The translations under genes and the position numbers were made by a program. DNA of 64,000 nucleotides from Mytilus californianus (Eukaryota > Mollusca > Bivalvia > Mytilida > Mytilidae): contig NW_026262734.1 in assembly GCF_021869535.1 (NCBI RefSeq), positions 71,416,839 to 71,480,838 on the forward strand, in the 5' to 3' direction. Under the pieces are notes generated by a model. It saw only the letters and a list, made by a program, of their open reading frames with translations. It was not told the origin of the DNA and did not search any database. Of the stretch, positions 60,732 to 64,000 are shown piece by piece; the first letter of the stretch is position 1; each line of letters begins with the position of its first letter.

Positions 60732-61934
60732 TCAGAATGGCAGGGTCAAGTACGAGCTGCTAGCAAGGAGCAAACTTTCATATTCCATTTCAAAATCATT
60801 CAAGGATTTTCTACCACTTATGTCATTTCCACCAACTTGAAGGATAATATTCTTATATGATTTCAGGTCCATATTCACGATTTCCTTTGATATCCTATTA
60901 ATTTGTGCCCCTCTGAATGTTCTTATGTGGGTCTGTGATAGGCCAGAAGTTCTAATCCCTTTAAGTATTGAAGATCCAATGATTAAATTTTTGTCACCTG
61001 ATTTTGTCACCTTCTCTGAACTATGGTTGTTGATAGTTTTTGGATTTGGATTTGAGTTTTTATGTTGGGATTTTGGTTCGAGGACAGGTAGGCATTTATT
61101 TTCTGTGCGTTTCAACTTGGAAAGTCTTGGAGCTGGAATAGGTCTTGTCTGTGTTGGTGCATCACAAGTGTTGACATATTGAATTTGTGATGTTTGGCAC
61201 TCAACAGAAACAGCAGAAAACTCAGTTTGTGTTGATTGCTCATTGCATTTTTTCACTACTAGTTCAGATTCAAGATGTTTAATGATATTAATTAAGTCCT
61301 CCCTACTTTTGCCTTCGTATATAGAGTTGGTACTGATATAATTTGATTTCAGTTCAGTTATTGAATCATTTTGGAGATTGAGGCTCTTCTCTTGATTTTC
61401 ATTTTCAGATATTTGAGAGTTTTCTACATTTGAATCTATTGAGCTATTGAAAATGTCTTGAATAAAATCAACTGGTGTTGATGACCTTGGTTGAGATGAA
61501 ATAATTTCCTTTTCAAGTGATTCACATTTAACAACAAAAGTAGCAATCCAAGTAAAAACATTGCGACCTTGCACATTAATTGTACCAGTACTTACGTATA
61601 GTGTTACTGTCACTGAATTGTTCACAGTTTTATATATATTTCCATATTGAAAGTGACTCCTTATAAAATTTAAATCATTATCCAAAATTCTTTGAACATC
61701 CTGTATCATATGTGATGAGACATGAATAGTTACTCTATGTTTCTTTGGAGATATTTGCAAAAAGTCTGGTACATTTTCTGCTGATAAATTCAATGAAATA
61801 CTTTCATTTTCTAAAACTTGATCAGTTAATTCACTACTTTCACTACTTTCATTAAAAAGTACAGTTGCATTAAAAGAATTAAACAGTGATTTAACAACAG
61901 TAAAACTGTTTAGTAAAGCCATGGTAATTATCAA
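60732..61934 (-). pseudogene. Orphan LINE ORF1-like protein with truncated SGNH (esterase-like) domain
   Basis: The frame encodes 400 residues. The N-terminal third has a 'VTVTLYVSTGTINVQG' segment, typical of a domain found in mollusc LINE ORF1 proteins as I recall them. A low-complexity middle follows, with repeated S/C/P-TQT tripeptides (234-263) and a PIPAPR stretch. From about residue 316 comes the start of an SGNH-type fold: LIIGSSILKGI (block I, candidate nucleophile Ser in GSS) and ILQVGGND (block III). The domain stops after about 80 residues, so the catalytic His block is missing. No RT follows downstream on the minus strand, so the element is 3'-truncated. The first Met could be either of two (codons 1 and 5). 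It is probably a retroelement remnant, not a host gene. Confidence 0.75.
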
Positions 61935-62084
61935 TCAGGAGCTCACAGAAACACATCCTTTCACTTCAAAATCTTATCTTGATCTTCGATTATTACTATT
62001 ATATAATTAGATACTATATATATACTATAGGTCATTCCCTAAACATAACTGCTTCAAAATTAGTCTTGAAAATGCAAATACTAT

Positions 62085-62350
62085 ATATGGGCTACTTTTC
62101 TTTAAAAAAAGTGGGGGTATACTGTTTTACCTCTGTCTGTCCATCCGTCAGTCCCTCCGTCCGTCCCATGAATATTTTTCGTCGCATCTTTCTAAGGAAC
62201 TACATTACAAGGATTTCTGAAATTTGGTTTCAGGGTTTATATGAGTCAGCTATACCGTGTGATGCGTTTTCAGATTCATCACTCAACAACTTCCTGTTTA
62301 CCTTATACTTTTAGCGGGCGCGGGTATCATTAGTGAGCAGTAGCTCACAG
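62085..62350 (+). repeat. Short family Q element (CCGT-rich start, right-terminal hairpin)
   Basis: Starts 'aaaagtgggggtatactg', has a 'ccatccgtcagtccctccgt' run, and a single core unit ending 'agcgggcgcgggtatcat'. It closes with the perfect hairpin GTGAGCAGTAGCTCAC (62333-62348). The layout matches the other hairpin-capped families. Confidence 0.6.
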
Positions 62351-62575
62351 ATTCACAGGGTCATCTGGCTTTGATCGCATTTTCATAGTTCATAGGTGCA
62401 CAAGATTTGGTTGTTTATTCTGTTTCTCAGATACTTTAAGTAACAAATCAGCTGTATTTGGTGTATGGCATGATTGTACTGTGTACATATCTGTCTGGCT
62501 GGGTTTCATGTGACCTTGACCTCATTTGAATGGTTCATTGGTCAATGTTAAGTTTTCATGGTTCTGTCAGATAAT
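62351..62575 (+). repeat. Family E core fragment cut by the LINE insertion
   Basis: Two units with 'atctg.ctttgatcgcattt' and 'tgtgaccttgacctcatttg' break at 'gttctgtcagata', inside the unit text 'tctgtttctcagatactata'. The LINE tail begins at this point. Confidence 0.75.
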
Positions 62576-64000
62576 TATAATAATAATAATAATAAATTCT
62601 TTATTTAAAGAGGGTAAACTCAGTTAGTTACAATAAACTAATCTTCCCTGAGGCCCTCACATACAAATTACAATACAATCAAAAAACAGATATTTACACA
62701 TAGTTAATTTACAGTCAATTAGTTCAATGTAGTATTACTAACTTGAGGCTGTTCAAGATGTACATGTAGTCAAAAAATCAAATACAAATATAGATAAAAG
62801 AATATACAAATACATTGTAGAAAACATAATCTTATCAGGACTGTGTTAAGTACTTCTTGATACTTTGTTTAAAAGTATAAGTGTTTTGAGCTTTACGCAT
62901 TTTGTTTGGTAGTCCATTCCATAACACTGATCCAAAATAAACAAAAGATTTCTTAAATAGCTCAGCTTTTGGCTTAGGAACTATCAGATTACCTTGAGTG
63001 ACGCCTCTCAGGGAGTAAGGATTATTATCTGATTTCAGTTTAAACTTTTGAACTAGGTACATTGGTGCTTCCATACGCATACATTTATATAGAAGTAAAT
63101 ATTTGTGTTATTTTATTCTATTGTCAACTGTCATCCACCCAAGTTCTTTAAATAAGGGGGCTGAGGGGGATAAAGGAACTGCATCTAGAATTAATCTTGC
63201 TGCCCTTTTTTGGAGTTTTAAAATTCTTGCTATCCCTTCATTTTTACATTCACCCCAAATAATACAGCAGTAGTCAATCAGGGGCAGAATATACCCATTG
63301 TAATATGTTTTCCTTGCATTTATATCTAAAAATTTCTTTATTTTAGAAAGGAGGTATATTCTGGATGATATATTAGCACAAACTTGGTCAATTTGATTTC
63401 TCCAGTTAAGTGTGCTGTCAATTTTAACACCTAATAATTTTTCACATGAAGAAGTTTGTAATACTTTTGAATCTATTATTAAGTTTGGTTGATAAGTCTG
63501 AATTGATAGTTTCTGCTTTGTTCCAGTAACCAAACATTTTGTTTTATTTGCATTAATGAACATGTTATTCATTTTGCACCACTCTTCAACCCTGTATAAA
63601 TCTTCTTGAACATCATCATGTATATTTTCTATGTTTTTCCCTGATTTATGAAGAGTGGTGTCATCAGCATATAGGTCTGTTTCACAATTTTCAATGCATA
63701 AGGGAAGGTCGTTTATAAATAGCACAAACAATAGAGGACCAAGTATAGAACCTTGGGGGACACCAAATTTTACATGTTGTTGTTCAGAGTAAACATTACA
63801 AATGTTTACCTGCTGTTTTCTGTTATTCAGGTATGACTTGAAAAAACTAACAGAAGCCTCACTAAATCCATAAATTTCAAGCTTTAAACAAAGAATGTCA
63901 TGATCTACCAAATCAAAAGCTTTTTTAAAATCTAATAAAATTGCTAGGTTTAAATTACCATCATTCATTTCTTGCAACCATTTGTCAATGATATTAATAA
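62572..64000 (-). mobile_element. Non-LTR retrotransposon (LINE) 3' part with RT domain; one premature stop; 5' end outside window
   Basis: Read on the minus strand, the frame is open from the window edge to a TAA at 63108-63110. It continues in the same frame from 63107 to 62835 ('HKYLLLYKC', then 'MRMEAPMYLVQKF'). A single nonsense change therefore splits one ORF2. RT motifs are LAILLDFKKAFD (A), GVPQGSILGPLLF (B) and YADD (C, 63660-63671), followed by 'EKLLGVKIDSTLNW' and 'YILPLIDYCCIIWG'. The 3' UTR has AATAAAG and a TTAGTT/AACTAA hairpin (62624-62641) homologous to that at 31106-31119. It ends in (TTA)n. It is related to the 30187-31171 copy, in a Jockey-type lineage (L2/CR1 group likely). 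Confidence 0.9.

Noticed and set aside
1-64000. tRNA, rRNA or snRNA genes
   Set aside because: No cloverleaf with A and B boxes or recognisable rRNA/snRNA core was found by eye; a covariance-model scan would be needed to exclude diverged copies.

Overview
This is an AT-rich eukaryotic window, most probably from a bivalve mollusc genome and quite likely a mussel (Mytilus or a close relative). That call rests on the intron-rich animal gene, on the dispersed repeats (hairpin-capped elements with tandem cores), and on retroelement 3' ends that I remember as common in mussels. It is not a database result. I see no bacterial-type operon, tRNA, rRNA or CRISPR array.

One host gene spans nearly the whole window on the + strand: the 3' half of DNA2, the DNA replication helicase/nuclease. 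Seven exons (1344-1472, 11013-11206, 18678-18764, 35512-35686, 43051-43143, 58875-59063, 59746-59904) join in frame across GT-AG introns. They encode 341 residues of the C-terminal superfamily-1 helicase, from the region before motif II to the stop codon. The nuclease domain and Walker A motif must lie upstream of base 1. The introns (9.5, 7.5, 16.7, 7.4, 15.7 and 0.7 kb) hold almost all the other features.

The intronic repeats fall into families, given letters here. A starts AGCTCACCTGGCC. B starts ATACGACCG and C starts ATACGCCCG. E has a 'ctgaccttgacctca' core, and F shares E's end motif. G, H, I, K, N and Q are further families. Most begin with a hairpin, carry a tandem core of about 115-190 bp monomers, and where the right end is visible close with an inverted copy of the start motif plus a second hairpin. 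Comparing filled and empty sites inside the window shows that B and C elements sit between two T residues with no target duplication. This resembles non-autonomous Helentron/Helitron-like (HINE or 'pearl'-like) elements. Family A copies are the usual landing sites, so many insertions are nested.

Autonomous-type retroelement remains are also present. There is a 5'-truncated LINE reverse transcriptase tail at 30187-31171 (+) and a related LINE RT with one premature stop at 62572-64000 (-). An orphan SGNH-type LINE ORF1 lies at 60732-61934 (-), and a Penelope-like reverse transcriptase fragment with its 3' region at 51455-53692 (+). Two TA-flanked inverted-repeat transposons, a 77-bp-arm foldback just downstream of the DNA2 stop codon, and a 2.6-kb inverted pair of family F copies complete the picture. 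Repeat borders are read by eye and are approximate unless a terminal motif is quoted.
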